A DNA stretch of 64,000 nucleotides from Strongylocentrotus droebachiensis (GCA_035222895.1 JAVYIG010002219.1:186001-250000); one strand, 5' to 3'; numbered from the stretch's first letter, positions 1 through 12,361 are shown. Numbers and translations are program-made. Notes: a model not told the origin generated them from the letters alone.

Positions 1-431
1 AAAATGAAGCAGTCTTTACTTGGCACAAAACATACCACTGTGCAGTACAAGTATCTGAAATATTAGAACCTAAGTAGAAACACTTCCACAAAGACAATTC
101 CAAGTTCCGATATTTTTAAGAGGAACTTTCAGATGGTTTTATCTTTTGATTACTCTCAGATTTACACATGTTTATATTTTCAGCCTTTAAATGTATACTC
201 CACCTTTAAGGGAAGATGGTAAATTGCACTGTTTTGAAAGTTCCATAGACCAGTTAGGTACAAGTCAATCTTTAACCTGACAGAACCGTGTTTCTTAACC
301 AACTAAAATTAGTTAAAGTTAGGAGGTCAGAAAACTATGATCACTGTATTTTGTTGTTATAAAATACAGCATTAAATCTATACATTCACATTGAAATATA
401 CTGTATAGTGCTTGCAAACAAGTTATGACAT
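1..431. other. AT-rich flank, no gene seen
   Basis: No open frame or family motif is convincing here. If the Harbinger element to the right has its second terminal repeat on this side, I could not find it. The G/C-rich terminal sequence seen near 4050-4063 has no inverted partner in this stretch. Confidence 0.4.
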
Positions 432-3400
432 TTATGAAAAGTAATTATTGATGAGTTCTGCTCGAAGAGCAATGCCAGTCAGCTGGTTCTGGTCTGCGGG
501 GTGGTGTGGCACTTCATCCGGTTCCACTTCAATGATTTGTTCCGGTTCTTTAAGGTCTTTGGCGATGTTAAAGAGCACGGCACAGGCAATTATGATGTCG
601 CATGCTCTTGGTGCAGACATCAGGATCCCTTGTCCCATCAGGCACCTGAATTTGTTTTTCAATTGCCCATTCAGTTGTTCTATTGTCACTCGTGTTCTGC
701 AGTGTGCCCTGTATACATAGTAGTCAGAAATATTATAATGAATGAATAAATAATCCAACACTGAAGTAATCATTTTTTGCAAGCCATCGTACATGCTACA
801 TCTCTCAGGATCTTTATTAACCCAACTTACCCTTTAAGCAAAACCATTTGTAAATATCGATATAATATATGCTATTATCTTGCCAAGACCTTTTCTTCCT
901 TTATTACATCATTAACAAAGACTCAAACTACAAATGTATTCATTTTGTACCAATATAGTTATATACTATTATAAGATCTAAATATTTATTTATCTTTTTT
1001 AAGTTATACATTATTTATATTCAAATGAACATAATTTATAAATGTATATAAAGTGTATGGTAATATGATCTATGTGCAAATTTTGAGATGTACTTTGTAC
1101 AAATATAGTTGGTATTATGTTATTAAACTGATACATTCCATCACTTTTAATCATTGAAGGGCTCTCTGATTATTTGTAAGTAACACTTTAAAGATTTGAG
1201 TGAACGTGATGGATTGAGTACTTGCCTGTTGTAATTTCTTTCAGCATTGCCTTGTGGGTCCCGTAGTGGGGTGATTAGCCAAGGCTGGAGGGGGTAGCCG
1301 GAATCTCCAACCAAGATGCCAGGTAGCTCTCCATCTGCGAAACGCTCTCCAATGCGACTGTTCTGTGTATTGAATTATGAAGAAATGTATCATTATTATT
1401 ATCTTTGCAAAATGTGATTAACAAAACAAAACAAATACAGTTTGGGCTTCTCTCAGTCCATAGCAAACAAATTGAGAAAGATGTCAGAGATTACATAGTA
1501 CTTTAATATATTTCTTTAATATCAATGTGACATTTATTTGTTTAAATTAAAAATTAAAATTATTAATATAGGCTTAATGGATGATTGATGATGATAATGA
1601 TGATGATGGTGATAATGATTTTAATGATGAGTAGGATGATAATCATGATATTGGCAGTGATGATAATAGTGATCAGAGATGCTGATAAAACCGTCACATA
1701 CCCTCAATACTCGGCTGTCGTGAGTGCTCCCAGGCCATCTTGCACACACGTTTGTAATCTTGTACCTCGCATTGCAAATAAGCTGGACGTTTATGGAGTG
1801 CTTGCCCTTCCGATTCGTATAGATGTACTCGTCGTCGAGGGGAGCCCCATGCAGTTCAACGTGAGTCCCGTCGACGGCCCCGACAACGTTGGGCATGCCA
1901 GCGAGGTTGAAAAAGTCCACCTGCGCTGTTCTGACTTCTTCCATGGTTTCCGGGAACTTGATCACCTGTTGGTAAAGAGTAAATATGTGTTAAATTGTTG
2001 TCATATATGTCACACTTTTGGCAATGTTCAAATTCATAGACTGTAAATAGCGTTAATATTCAACAACAAAAAAAGTGAATGATTTTTCATCTAATTTGAT
2101 ATACCATGGATGTTTCATTGTATAGTACTATTTCTCATCATAGTCAATTCACTATAACAAATTGTTATGATAAGGGAATTTTTTCAGGGGGAGGTAATAA
2201 GTCAAGTGTTTCATGTTCAATTATTGATATAGTTCATGAATAAGAAATTATATAAACAGCAGTGATTTGATGAAATTAGAAAAAAAAACTCCCACTATGA
2301 TGCCATCACATGTTTGAATTCCAAGATAACTTTTTAATTATGTATCCTTTATCATATTTTATTAAAAATCAGCCGTTTCATTTCTTTAATTTTGCTTTAT
2401 CAATTAAAAAAAAACGTCTGGATTTGTTCTTAAGAAGATGGATTTTTTAGGTAGTAAGGAGTATGAAAGTGTTTATATTCATCATTTGGTAAACGTCTCA
2501 AAACAACTGGTATAAACACGATCATATGAAAAAAATTAAGTACGATCAAGAAAACAAATTGACAACACCATAGCTACAGCCGTCTTTCATTTTCACAACA
2601 AAATTTTGAGTGTCTAACTTCAGATAATTCTCGCTACACGTTTAATTCGATGCAGCGCGCAGGATCGTCGGAAGATGTAAAGAGAGCTAAGGCTAAGCCT
2701 CTAGTACCTGCGATCAGCAGAGGTGAACAATTTTACAAAAAACCGTTCGTGTATATTTCAAAACTTTTGCAGTACCGTGTTGACAAATTATTATGCTATA
2801 GACCCTAGTGTTAAACCAACTCGAAGTTTGTGACTCGGTCACTCAAAACCTTCGGGTAAGTACAGAATCTTCGTGCCTTACATGAATTTCCACATGTGGG
2901 ACTGGTAGCAAAAAAAAGTTTCGTTGCATTTGGGTGGAGACTACAGTGACTTTAACAACAATTGTATAAAATCTCTGTTACGTGAATTTGATTTCAGTAA
3001 CCCTGATATATATCCGTAAGCCAATTAATTGATCTAGATTAGTCATCTAAATATTTTTTGGTATAAGGTTGAGAAAATTATGATTCTTCCAAGAGTTAAT
3101 GGGGGAAATTGCGGTGCCATCGCAGCCGATACGCCAGTCGGCTATCGCTCCGCGGGTGCTGGGCTAGCTGCAGACGGTAGACGGGACTCCATAGCAACGA
3201 CAGGGCTATTTTTTTTTGTAAATCGAGACTTGAAAGAACTTATTTAAAAAGTTCATTTATGGATAAAAGATCTCGAATTAAGACATATATCTACCGTAAT
3301 GGGGTTTTGCCTCATGAACACTGTACTGGGTATATTTTTTAAGGAATGAATATTGGCAAAAATGTGTGATTTTCTTGCCAATTCAACCATGAAAAGTGAA

Positions 3401-3841
3401 ATGATCACATTTAACATAATTAATACAGGATTTAAAGTCTAAGATTGGATCATATTCATGCCATAAAAACATTAACAAAATGAATAAATACCTCGTCCCG
3501 GAGCTCGCCGAGGGCTAGAGCGACTCTCCGTACCGTTCTTGATGTAGTGGAGATGTGGATGCCATGGATGCAGCTAGTACAATCCATCACAGAGCCAGTG
3601 GCGAAAAACGAAGAGCGACGAAAACTTGCAAGCTTGGGGGTAACGCGTGGTTTCTCTGGGTTCTATGTTGGATCCTTCTGGATAGTCTGTTAATGAGGTG
3701 GAGGCATCCCTGCCTGCTAAACCTATACAACTTGAACATTTGTTCGTCGTCGTATAGGTCTAAGGGATGCCTCCGGTCCCGAAATACCCTCTCTCTTCTT
3801 AGAGCAGCGGCGTGCTGTATAGCATGTAGTATGGCTGCCAT
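432..3841 (-). pseudogene. HARBI1-type Harbinger transposase, four exons, one frameshift
   Basis: A DDE nuclease of the Harbinger/HARBI1 family, which cuts and pastes its own element in the nucleus. Exons in transcript order are 3492-3841, 1702-1965, 1226-1362 and 432-708. The first exon has the usual N-terminal block (RRERVFRDR, LINRLSRRI). Exon 2 holds the first catalytic Asp in VGAVDGTH. Exon 3 holds the second in LVGDSGYP. Exon 4 holds the Glu in RTRVTIEQLNGQLK, followed by RACDIIIACAVLFNIA. Junctions give good GT-AG boundaries, except exon 3 to 4, where the donor reads AG|GCAAGT (a GC-AG intron). Exon 1 lacks one base in a T run near 3604, so ALRFF..GS shifts frame. Total exon length is 1028 nt, one short of whole codons. 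With that base the product would be about 342 residues, the family's normal size. All three catalytic residues survive, so the decay is recent or the frameshift is a sequence error. Confidence 0.85.
1966..3491. other. First intron of the Harbinger transposase
   Basis: No recognisable protein is coded here. A short plus-strand open stretch begins ATG at 2651 and reaches a possible GTGAAC donor near 2723. It encodes a basic peptide (KRAKAKPLVP) with no family match I know. Harbinger elements often carry a second Myb-like gene, but I see no Myb motif here. A G/C-rich patch at 3110-3200 contrasts with the AT-rich surroundings and is unexplained. Confidence 0.35.
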
Positions 3842-4063
3842 CTTGGAATGAAAGCTTACCGTAATTGATTGATGGTAGTTAACGCTACCTTCATAGCTGT
3901 AGTAAAGTTACCGCTGTTTCTGAAGTGCTTACCGCTAAAAAACTACGTTAACTCTTTATGCAACGGAAAGTTAACGCTAACTTTAAATTTAACGCTGTTT
4001 CTGGACTTACCGCTAAATTAGGGGCTTAACGCTACGTTAAAAGTTTTATGCAACGGGGCCCTG

Positions 4064-5017
4064 GTTTCATTGTTTAGTACGTGTCATAGTGTAGTAATTT
4101 GTATTTTAATGTACCTCTTCATTGTTTCATCATAACAACTGCATTTGTTACAGCCCAAGAGATCGACACTATCGGTCTCGAAGACCTTCTGACAACTCAT
4201 TGAATGTTCACCAGACAAAACCCATGTGATGTAAATTCTACTACCTTCTTCATGTGTGTACTTGTTTTGTCGGTCTTGTGGTCCACCAGTTACGTTGCTG
4301 TTGGCCTCGTGAGCCAATTAATTATATCATTACAAATTTTTATTTTTAGTTTTCTTTATGGATAATTGGTTTTCTTATAAAACTGAAGATATGGCGTATA
4401 TATTCAATACTGAATGAACGCCATTAAACTATTACTAATAACAACAACAACTCGTGGGCCGTCGGACTCATATACCTTTTCGGTCTACTAAGATGACCCC
4501 ACCCCATCACAAGCCTCGTGTTTTAAGGGGAATGTATCCTCCTTCTCACTATTGCCAGCATCAATATTACGGTCATTTTATACAAAAAGGACAATTAATG
4601 TGTTTTGTAACTGAATCTTTATCTGACCACGTCGTTTGCCGTACGATATACTTTTTGATATGCCATCTTGAACACGTAGAGATGAACGAATCTATCGTAT
4701 CAAATAAAAGTAAAATCTTCTCATTTTGTATTCATTCATTCATTATAATGCCCCAACATGTCCTTGATACACTATTAGCTAAACTGTATTTTGTATAGTG
4801 TACATCCTTTGAATAAATTATTCTAGAAGGGTTCTTGAATTGCACAGTGGTTTAACAATAACCATGCTCCTTCAAGGAAGACTGTAAAGTTCTGCAAGTA
4901 TTCTGAAACGACGCAAATGAGCTGTTTTTAGCTCAATGGTTTTCTTTTTGATAATTCCTTTCAGTTATATTAATCCATTTAGGTATTTTTTGTTTTTGAT
5001 TCTCTTTGTCTCACAAG
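4064..5017. other. Intergenic stretch upstream of the phospholipase exon
   Basis: No gene was recognised. Open frames at 4084-4317 (minus) and 4454-4798 (plus) lack family motifs and splice context. A secreted phospholipase A2 should have an upstream exon with the calcium-binding loop (YGCYCGxGG type). None was found in this kilobase, so that exon is missing, far away or degenerate. Confidence 0.4.
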
Positions 5018-5175
5018 ATGCTGTCAGGTGCATGACAACTGCTACGGTGATGTTTTAGCGGATAAGGGAGGACCCTGCCCCCAGGACACCTGGATATCTT
5101 CCAAATCATACACTTACGAGTGTTTAGCACCCTGGAATTGGTGGTATACAGCCAAAGAGCTTACCATCAGCTGCA
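5018..5175 (+). CDS. Secreted phospholipase A2, active-site exon (copy A, intact)
   Basis: This exon encodes the catalytic helix of a group I/II-like secreted phospholipase A2, which hydrolyses the sn-2 ester of glycerophospholipids using calcium. After an AG acceptor (CACAAG|A) the frame opens with CCQVHDNCY, the family's active-site signature with the catalytic His-Asp pair and paired cysteines. It continues through GGPCPQDTW, TYECL and a tryptophan-rich turn to ELTISC. It ends at A|GTAAGT, in phase 1. The 158 nt are free of stops. No calcium-loop exon is visible upstream. The expected following exon, with the second catalytic Asp, is absent in this copy: the equivalent place is occupied by unrelated sequence. 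An intact matching exon lies at 29906. This is either a partial paralogue or the 5' part of a gene with a 25-kb intron. Confidence 0.7.
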
Positions 5176-5611
5176 GTAAGTCTTGCGAATTCAGTTCCAT
5201 TTATTTTGCATCTTTTTTGTTGTCGTTGCTTATTTAGGGTCCCAATACCAGTAATATGTCAAATGTATTCATATTTCACGAATGATATTAATTCAATTAA
5301 AATCATATCAAATCAAATCAGACTATATATTAACATCATTCCATTATCGTTTCATTCATAGAAAAACAAAAAATTGAACAAAAGACGAATAAATCGATTA
5401 ATTTATTCATTGATTAAAAAAGGTAATTTGTTTATTGAAGTGGCAAAAGTTTAATGTTTATCAGGGCAAGCTAAAAACTTTCATCCATTCCATAAATTCT
5501 CATAATTTTTATTTTTACTTATGTCAAACTTATATCAAACTTTGAGGCGGACCTACCCTTCAATATGCCGAGATTATTAATATCATTTTGTGTACGTTGT
5601 AATATGGTTAA

Positions 5612-5680
5612 GGTGTGGGGGTTGTGCGTGCGCGTGCGTATGCGTGTGCGCGCGCGCGTGTGTGTGTTTTTATGTGTGTA
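5612..5680 (+). repeat. (GT/GC)n microsatellite
   Basis: Alternating purine-pyrimidine tract of GTGTGC, GCGCGC and GTGTGT units. It is potentially Z-DNA forming. The open frames read through it (VRVRMRVRARV) are artefacts. Confidence 0.8.
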
Positions 5681-5749
5681 TGTGCGTACGTGCATTGAAA
5701 TATTTGATATAAAGATGCAGGGGAAAGTCCGTAATGTTGTCTTTGGGGG

Positions 5750-6235
5750 AGTTTAAAAAAGAACTGTTAGAATTTAGGGAAGAAGAAAAGAATATTGCAG
5801 GGAGGGCAGCTAAATTGGGCTTACATGTACAGAAGTGGGAACAGGTAAAGTTTTCATGAAATGTTTACACTGGACTATTGTGGCTATTGTAGCCTCGTTT
5901 TAATGATTTTGTTTTAAATGTTTTAAATAGATTGTTTCTGTTTGTCTGTCGCTCCAATTTGAGGTATTCTGACGGGGCAAGGAACAGTGTGTGGTGGAAG
6001 TGTGGTCGGGTGGTGTGTGTGTCGCATGATAGGGAGGGGGGGGGGGGTGGGTAGTAGTGTGTTTGGTTGGATGGGGTTATTTGTTTTATGTTACAACTGA
6101 TTTCATTTTTGTTTTCATCAATTGTACAATCTATGTATTGTAAATGTTTTGAATTCATGTCAAGGAAAAACAACTGTACTTTATTTCTAAAAATTAATTT
6201 GTATTGTTTGGAACCAATAAAAAAAAAAAATTGAA
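5750..6235 (+). mobile_element. Possible retroposed 3' end with poly(A)
   Basis: A lysine/glutamate-rich frame (FKKELLEFREEEKNIAGRAA) runs to a stop near 5860. About 350 bp of non-coding sequence follows, ending in an AATAAA-like signal and an A tract near 6220-6232. The block is absent from the paralogous copy B and lies where that copy has its last phospholipase exon. It looks like the 3' end of a retrotransposon or processed transcript. I cannot name the family. Confidence 0.35.
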
Positions 6236-8040
6236 CAAAAAGAAAAGTGTATAAGTTATAAGTGTATATGCGTAATGGGGAGAAATAGATGGACAGGGCG
6301 GGGTGGTTCCAAGTATGATGGGGGATGGGGTGGTCAGGGGTCCTTAGGGGTGGGGTTGGATAGATGTCCTTTGAGTTGAGGCCATTTTGGTGGTCGAAGG
6401 AAGGAAGATATTGGAACTTTAAGTACTCATTGTATCATGGATTATATTATGTTTTCTTTAATTTTAAGTTAGGCCTATATTTTTTCCTGAATTACAATAG
6501 AAATTACGGAAAGGCTATAAGATATACATGGACAAGAACAGGCCAGCAAACTATATAATTGTGTCAGTGAAGCATCAATGACGTTATTACGAATATTTTC
6601 ATTGGGAATATGAATAAAATAGGAAATTGAAAGTAGATAAGCTAGAACAATATATTTTCATTCTCAAGATTGAATTTTTAGTTTTAGAGAGAGCAAATCA
6701 ACATAACTATACATCCATATAGTTTATTTAAAAGAGAAATCGTCATCTTATAAATCATTTATTTTCTTTTTACAGGTTAACAATGATTTTGACAGTTAAG
6801 TGTATTACAGTATTTTTTACATTACTAATTGAGCACTAATTATCTGATTATATGGAATTCGTATTTGAAAGATATCGAACTTTAAAATAAAGATAGAAAT
6901 ATTTTGAATTATAAGAGGATATATGTGACATTTTCTTGATGGAATTCACATGAAATTTGAAATGAGTATGATAAAATATTAATATATTGGGCTCTCTTCA
7001 CTAATTACAGTTTACTTGCATAATAATGATTGGCTTCCCACTCACACCGAACGATTACTCCTAAGGTTAAAGAAAATGAAAGCATGGGGTACGACAAAAG
7101 AGGATTGTTGATCGAACTGAAAAAATTGTGTTTTTCGAGATTTCGTCGATTTTGTGCAATAAAGTGAATTATACTCTCACTTCAAAAAATTGTGCAGTTT
7201 AATTATTGTACTAAGAAATTAAGTATGCGTAATCGAGATCAGGATTCTAATGATCTATACATTGCTTACCATGTGATGAAAATCAATGTATATTGAAACA
7301 GTCATATTGGATAAAGTCGTTCCATTTGAAATTGAAAACTTTTGTTCTAAACAAAAATCAGCCTTTATTCGGATTATACTACACAAGTTTTAAGAGTAAG
7401 GATAGGTCTAGGTCACGTTGCTGATGTGCTAAATGTGCTTAATGTTTAAATGATGAATTTTTACATTTTTCACAATATAGGGTGACTGATAGTGGGGTGT
7501 GGTGGAGTGAGAGATTAGGTATGTGTGGGAGGGTGTGCACGTGTGTGTTTAGGTGTGTTGTAATGTACCTAATTCAACTGACCCACTGGCTACGTAATTT
7601 CGCTTGCATGTCTGGTGTGTTTCAGCCAGAAACGAGAGAGAGAGATAGAAACAGAAAGAGACACAGACATATATAGAGACTGTGGTTGGTAGAAAGTGGG
7701 AGAGATGGAATACTATATTAGAAGGGAGAGAGAAGTACACGCAAACTAATATAAACTAGAATGATTTTGTCAAATTTGGGTGTGATGAGCTACAATTAAA
7801 ACAATTTATATCTTATCCTTTATCGGACTTCACTGTGTCTGTTTTCTTAAATTACATCAAGAAAAGAGTGAAGTAGCCGGATAATGAGAGGGGAACGAAA
7901 AGTTCACCGAGGAGGGGCCCCCAAGAAAAGGAAACGCCATAGCTCTTCCCTCCACTAAATCAATGGCGCTGTGAACTTGTATATCATCCAACGAGTAAGG
8001 CCGATGCTCCCCTGCGCCATGATACACCACACAGGCCCAC

Positions 8041-8068
8041 ACGCACACACACACACACGCACATACAT
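8041..8068 (+). repeat. (CA)n microsatellite
   Basis: CACACA run. The open frame on the opposite strand (CACVCVCVWACVV) is a product of this repeat. Confidence 0.75.
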
Positions 8069-8128
8069 GACACAACACTGACAGAATAATAGAAAGTATA
8101 ACAATGGTTAAAGTCTGCTACATTTCAG

Positions 8129-8360
8129 GATGTACGCAAGTGCTTGCTTAATGGTAGAATGTAAAGAAAAAGTAAAGCATTGCGTGGTACTAAACCGTAA
8201 TAACAAAAACGAGAACTTCGACTATTTCAAGTCACGCATAATTCGCCCGTTGCACGCGTGGCTTTATATGGGTAATAACGCAGGACTGCGTCAGCGACAT
8301 GATCAGTCATTTGAAGCCCCATGTGAGATTGACATAGTATACAAAGTGAATGGAAAATGA
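8129..8360 (+). CDS. Orphan candidate terminal exon, unknown product
   Basis: After a plausible acceptor (CATTTCAG at 8121-8128) a 76-codon frame runs to a TGA. It is balanced in composition, with cysteines in ACLMVECKEKVKHC and a charged C-terminus ending IDIVYKVNGK. No family is recognised, and no upstream exon of compatible phase was identified. It lies downstream of the phospholipase exon on the same strand but does not carry the second catalytic-Asp motif of that family. Confidence 0.25.
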
Positions 8361-8399
8361 ATAGAGCACACAAAGTTTTGAATTACTGAAATATTGAAT

Positions 8400-8725
8400 T
8401 AATGCCTTCACTCGCCTCACTACACCTTATGATCTTTCTAATTAAAGATTATACGTCACCATTCAGTCACTAGCAAAAGATTGCAATTTTTCGTTATTGG
8501 AATATCTAATTGTGTCCCTAGTAAATCCATCCGTCTTTCAGTACGGTAAAATGGCACACTTACAATTAAAAAAGTAATTTGATTGATTTTGGCGAAAATT
8601 AGGATGAACATAGGATAGGGATAAATTAGGGATATTTTTCCTCGTCATTTTGTAACTTCATGCTATAATTAAAATTCTGCTCGATCAATTATAAAGCCAT
8701 GAGTCAAATACTGTAAATGGCCACG
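8400..8725 (+). repeat. Dispersed repeat, copy matching 20835-21490
   Basis: A block with ATTAAAGATTATACGTCACCATT, TTCAGTAC, GATAATTAAAATTC-like and CATGAGTxAAATAC landmarks matches a second copy near 20.8-21.5 kb in the same orientation. Here the site TCCCTAGT (8515-8522) is uninterrupted. In the other copy a 352-bp hAT-like MITE sits at the corresponding TCCGTAGT. Confidence 0.7.
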
Positions 8726-8729
8726 CAGA

Positions 8730-8890
8730 GGATTTTTTTATGTTGGGGATCGGGGGAAAATGCAATTAATTATTGAAAATTTATTGCATTTTCTTTGTGT
8801 GTTTTTGTATTTTTATTTATGGGGGCTGCTTCCAGTACCCTAGCCCCCGATGCGTGCAGTCATGATTTAGTGGCAAAGCCATGCATGAAG
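8730..8890 (+). repeat. Dispersed repeat shared with 59770-59940
   Basis: ACGCAGAGG..TTTTTTTATGTTG, AAAATGCAAT..TTATTGCATTTTCT, CCCTAGCCCCCG and a tRNA-like TTTAGTGGCAAAGC box follow one another in the same order near 59.8 kb. This copy is truncated after the A-box-like motif. Confidence 0.6.
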
Positions 8891-8999
8891 TCTTTCGGCT
8901 ATGGCTGATTGTCAACGAAACGGTGTTAAGTCTTTTATTAAGTCTGATTGTTGTTACGGCAGACAGGCAGAGAAAATGAATTCGTTTAATGAAATGTAA

Positions 9000-11660
9000 A
9001 TGCAAGCACTACTTTAGACACACAGAACTTTGTTACTCCTACCTCATTTTCTTGACTGAGGTGTCATATGACTAAAAGGGCAGAAACTGAACTTTCTAGA
9101 AATGTGGTTTTCTTTTTGAAATTCAGATACCGTCCGCCAAATGACTTTTTGGTTCCCTTTCTTCTAATTAATTTTAATCAGTCATGCGTGAAATATCCAT
9201 CATACGAGTAGCATCAAATGAAAAGAAAGGATCTAAGCTTTACAAATATGTGTCATTTATTAATTATAATTGTGATTAAGTTATGATAAAACATCGTTGA
9301 TTCTCGGTTTCGTTTTTTTCTGGGACGCACTGTATATATAATTTTAAAGACATATAAATACATACTTTTAACAATTGATATAACATTCATTGGGAGTTTA
9401 ATTCATCGCCATTACCGGTTTCATTTTATTTGATCAGATAGTGAATAAAAAAAATAAAAAAATACGAACTAGTGCACTAAACTATAAACAAACAATGCGT
9501 ACGAGCGCATTGCGTAAAATGGCGTGTTGGGCATGGATTACATCATAGTCAAAATCATGTAAGGTCAATCTTCATCTCCATTTGTATTTAATTATATTGT
9601 GTATTTTGTTAAAGGAGAAATAAACACACAGAATAACTTTGGTTGTTTTGAGAGATTTATTGCATTTTTGCCAATCGATCTACAAGATTCCCCATCAAAG
9701 TGTATGAGAAAGGCATGAAGTAAGAATAAAGTACAGTTTCTCAGCAAGACATGGGCATTGTCATTTTCTTGATTGTATGACGTACTATGCGGAGTCTTTT
9801 ATAAACGAAATGTATTCACATTAAGGATGCTTCCTTTCCAGGTGTTTGTGGTGTGAAGCATTTCATTCAGTCACCTGATATTACCCTTTGTACTCCAATT
9901 GCCAGAACGCAAATTTCATAATTAAGTTGGTGTTGTTATGAGGTGAAGGTTTCGCATAAATGAAATTGATTTTTCATCTGCTATATTTAAGTATTTCAAA
10001 TAAATGATTTACCATGGTTACCTTAAAATATATTTTCATCAAATTTAATTTTTACCTTCTCGGCTATGATTTTCCCTCATTGAAAAGTAAGGGTTTTGTA
10101 ATTGAACTAAAAATTATTTCCAATTAAAGCTTGGTGCATGATACATGTACAACTCCAACTGGTACGTGACATTTTCAAGTAAATGGCTGCGCCCATGTCA
10201 GGCATAATGTAATGCCAAGATATCTCATTTATATACCTCTTATACACGTTCGTAAGATTTAATGTACATCAAAATGCAGGAATTCATCTCGTTTCACAGA
10301 ATATCTACACTCATTCTTTGGGGTTAGTTCCCCTTTAAATCAGCAAAACTGATATCATAAATATATTAATATCATAAATATATTAGGCATACATATCCAT
10401 ACATTAACTGCATCATTCACTTTGTTGAAATAACACTTGTTCAGCTCTGGCTGCAATAAATTTATGAAATAATTTTCTTTGGTATATCTCATGTTCCGTT
10501 TCATTTTCTTTTCTCACAATGTTATAAAAAGGTATCACATCAAACTCTAGATTCTACCATTACAATTTAGCTTCTGGATGAGCATGAAAAGGTATCTTTT
10601 AATTCGAACTTATTGTTAAAAATGCATTCAGTAATCGCATCATTCGAAATTTTTGTTCTTACTTCTCATTACTGTTAAACAAAATTTTACACTGTTGATC
10701 GATAGTCTTTGAAATATTTACATTATTGGGATCGCATGAAGATAGTAATTACAAACAGCATTATCTTCTTTTCGATTTTCTTCTTTTTTTCTCTCTCTTT
10801 TTTTGTCCTCTATTTTACGTGCTCTTTTGTATATCTACTTTGATGCGATTTTTCGGATATTTCCGAAGCATAAGCATGGATTCTAATTCTTTAGATTTTT
10901 TTTCTCTCTCACTTCTTTGTTCAATTGAATTGAACAAATTCTTCTAGCCAGATTATATGGTATATTTATTTTTGAGTGGCATGGATAGTAGGAGACGAGA
11001 TGCACATGTTGATGAGTGTCAGTTATTTATTATGTACTTCCGTCTCCAATTTTCTACTTAGGTTCATTACATTTTTATCTGGGAACGACATCTTCTCTCC
11101 TGACGCCTCCATTTTGAATGAAATATCTGTATGCAGATTCTGCAGAATATCGCAAATACTCTCCATACCTTTTTTTTCCATATGAGAAAATCAATCATCG
11201 AGGTATCATAACCAATGTTTTTCCACATATAATCCACCTTCCAAATATAAAAGAAAAGTAAATACATATTTGTTTTCCTGATTTATCCATTGGTTAGATT
11301 AAGCATACAACTATTTATCGTTTGTATGTTCCATAAACAACTTTGTTTTCTATAAATACATTTTTTAATTAAGAATAATTGAATAAAGCGCGGGGGGTGC
11401 ATTTTTAATTAGTGGTAGCAAAACTAGAACACTAAGATGGTTTATTCTTTGAGTAAATAAATTCATGAAACTTTATGTAAATTTCACGTAATAAATCATC
11501 AGCTGCTATATGAAAAACAATGATTATGATTAGTACAATAATTCTTATGATGATACAAAAAAGATGACAATTTACATTTTTATAAATCACTCTGTTCACA
11601 TGATGCATGTATTAAACCACGCATATTTGTATATACAACATAAGACAATCATGATCGGTC
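9000..11660. other. AT-rich intergenic region, nothing supported
   Basis: Open frames in this interval are short, low in complexity and lack splice context or family motifs. The only local structure noted is a short tandem repeat of ATATCATAAATATATTA near 10350-10385. Confidence 0.5.
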
Positions 11661-11675
11661 ACATTCGTAACACAT

Positions 11676-11679
<4 letters not shown>

Positions 11680-11707
<28 letters not shown>

Positions 11708-11735
11708 ACACGCACACACACAACAACACGCACAC
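11680..11735 (+). repeat. (CA)n microsatellite
   Basis: CACACA and CACGCA units. Open frames on both strands here are repeat artefacts. Confidence 0.85.
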
Positions 11736-12361
11736 ATTATCGTCGTACGTGATATTGTAGATTTTCTAGACTTAATATAAATCACGGAATACAATATAAT
11801 TATCGACCTCTTGATTTGAATAATACAGGAAACTCATTATGTATCGTATACCATAAACTCTCAGACTTGACTCTCAGACATGAGTCTGTCCATTTATTCT
11901 GGTAGTAACATGATCATGATTGACCAAGCTGAAAGAGCAGGATCACACGGATCATGTTCATATGTTCTATGAAAAGTGAAAATGTAGCACTTTAGGCCAA
12001 TAATATTATTCAATGAAGAGCTCATAAAAATGACGTTATCACAACCGTTGATGCAGTAATATGTTTAAGATTAATTTTTGCGTTTCCATTATTCCATTTG
12101 TTGGAACTTTATAGGTCTAAGAAACTAACTCTTTTTGTTGCAAGTATATTACAAAAAGAGAGCTCGTATTTCTGGTATTTTATATCGTCGCCCATGTATA
12201 CACATTTTTTATTTTTTTTTTAATTCGTTTTTTTTTTTTGGTTGCTAGTAATGAAAATATTTATTGATTGAGACTTAGATTCTATGCTTTGGCGGATAAA
12301 ATAGTTCCAAGGCATAAGAAATAATTAACGCAGACTCTTCATTTGACTAACAATATAAACT

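Larger units (their letters stand above)
432..4063 (-). mobile_element. Harbinger (PIF) DNA transposon, one end recognised
   Basis: The minus-strand HARBI1-type transposase gene (432-3841) is followed on its upstream side by a terminal region at about 3850-4063. That region reiterates TTAACGCTA and TTACCGCTAA motifs and ends in a G/C-rich terminus (GGGGCCCTG at 4055-4063). About 70 bp of the terminal region occurs twice in direct orientation (about 3908-3970 and 3988-4058). Each copy runs from a CGCTGTTTCTG block through TTACCGCTAA and ends at TTTATGCAACGG. Such subterminal repeats are typical binding-site arrays of this superfamily. The opposite terminus and the three-base target duplication were not identified, so the left limit given is only the end of the coding region. 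Confidence 0.7.
5000..7265 (+). repeat. Segmental duplication, copy A (partner about 29170-33235)
   Basis: Sequence from the phospholipase exon to about 7265 matches a second region in the same orientation 24 kb away. Shared landmarks include the exon itself, a GAGATTAT block (5571 and 29646), the GAATTACAATAGAAA block (6494 and 30099), CAATGACGTTATTA (6577 and 30295), ATCGAACTGAAAAAA (7110 and 33089) and AAGTATGCGTA (7221 and 33196). Copy A lacks the MITE and the mariner that interrupt copy B. It instead carries unrelated sequence between about 5600 and 6490. Confidence 0.75.

Noticed and set aside
2651..2723. Short plus-strand exon that might be the Myb-like partner gene of the Harbinger element
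   Set aside because: The peptide has no Myb or trihelix motif, and no second exon was found. Evidence is too weak to call.
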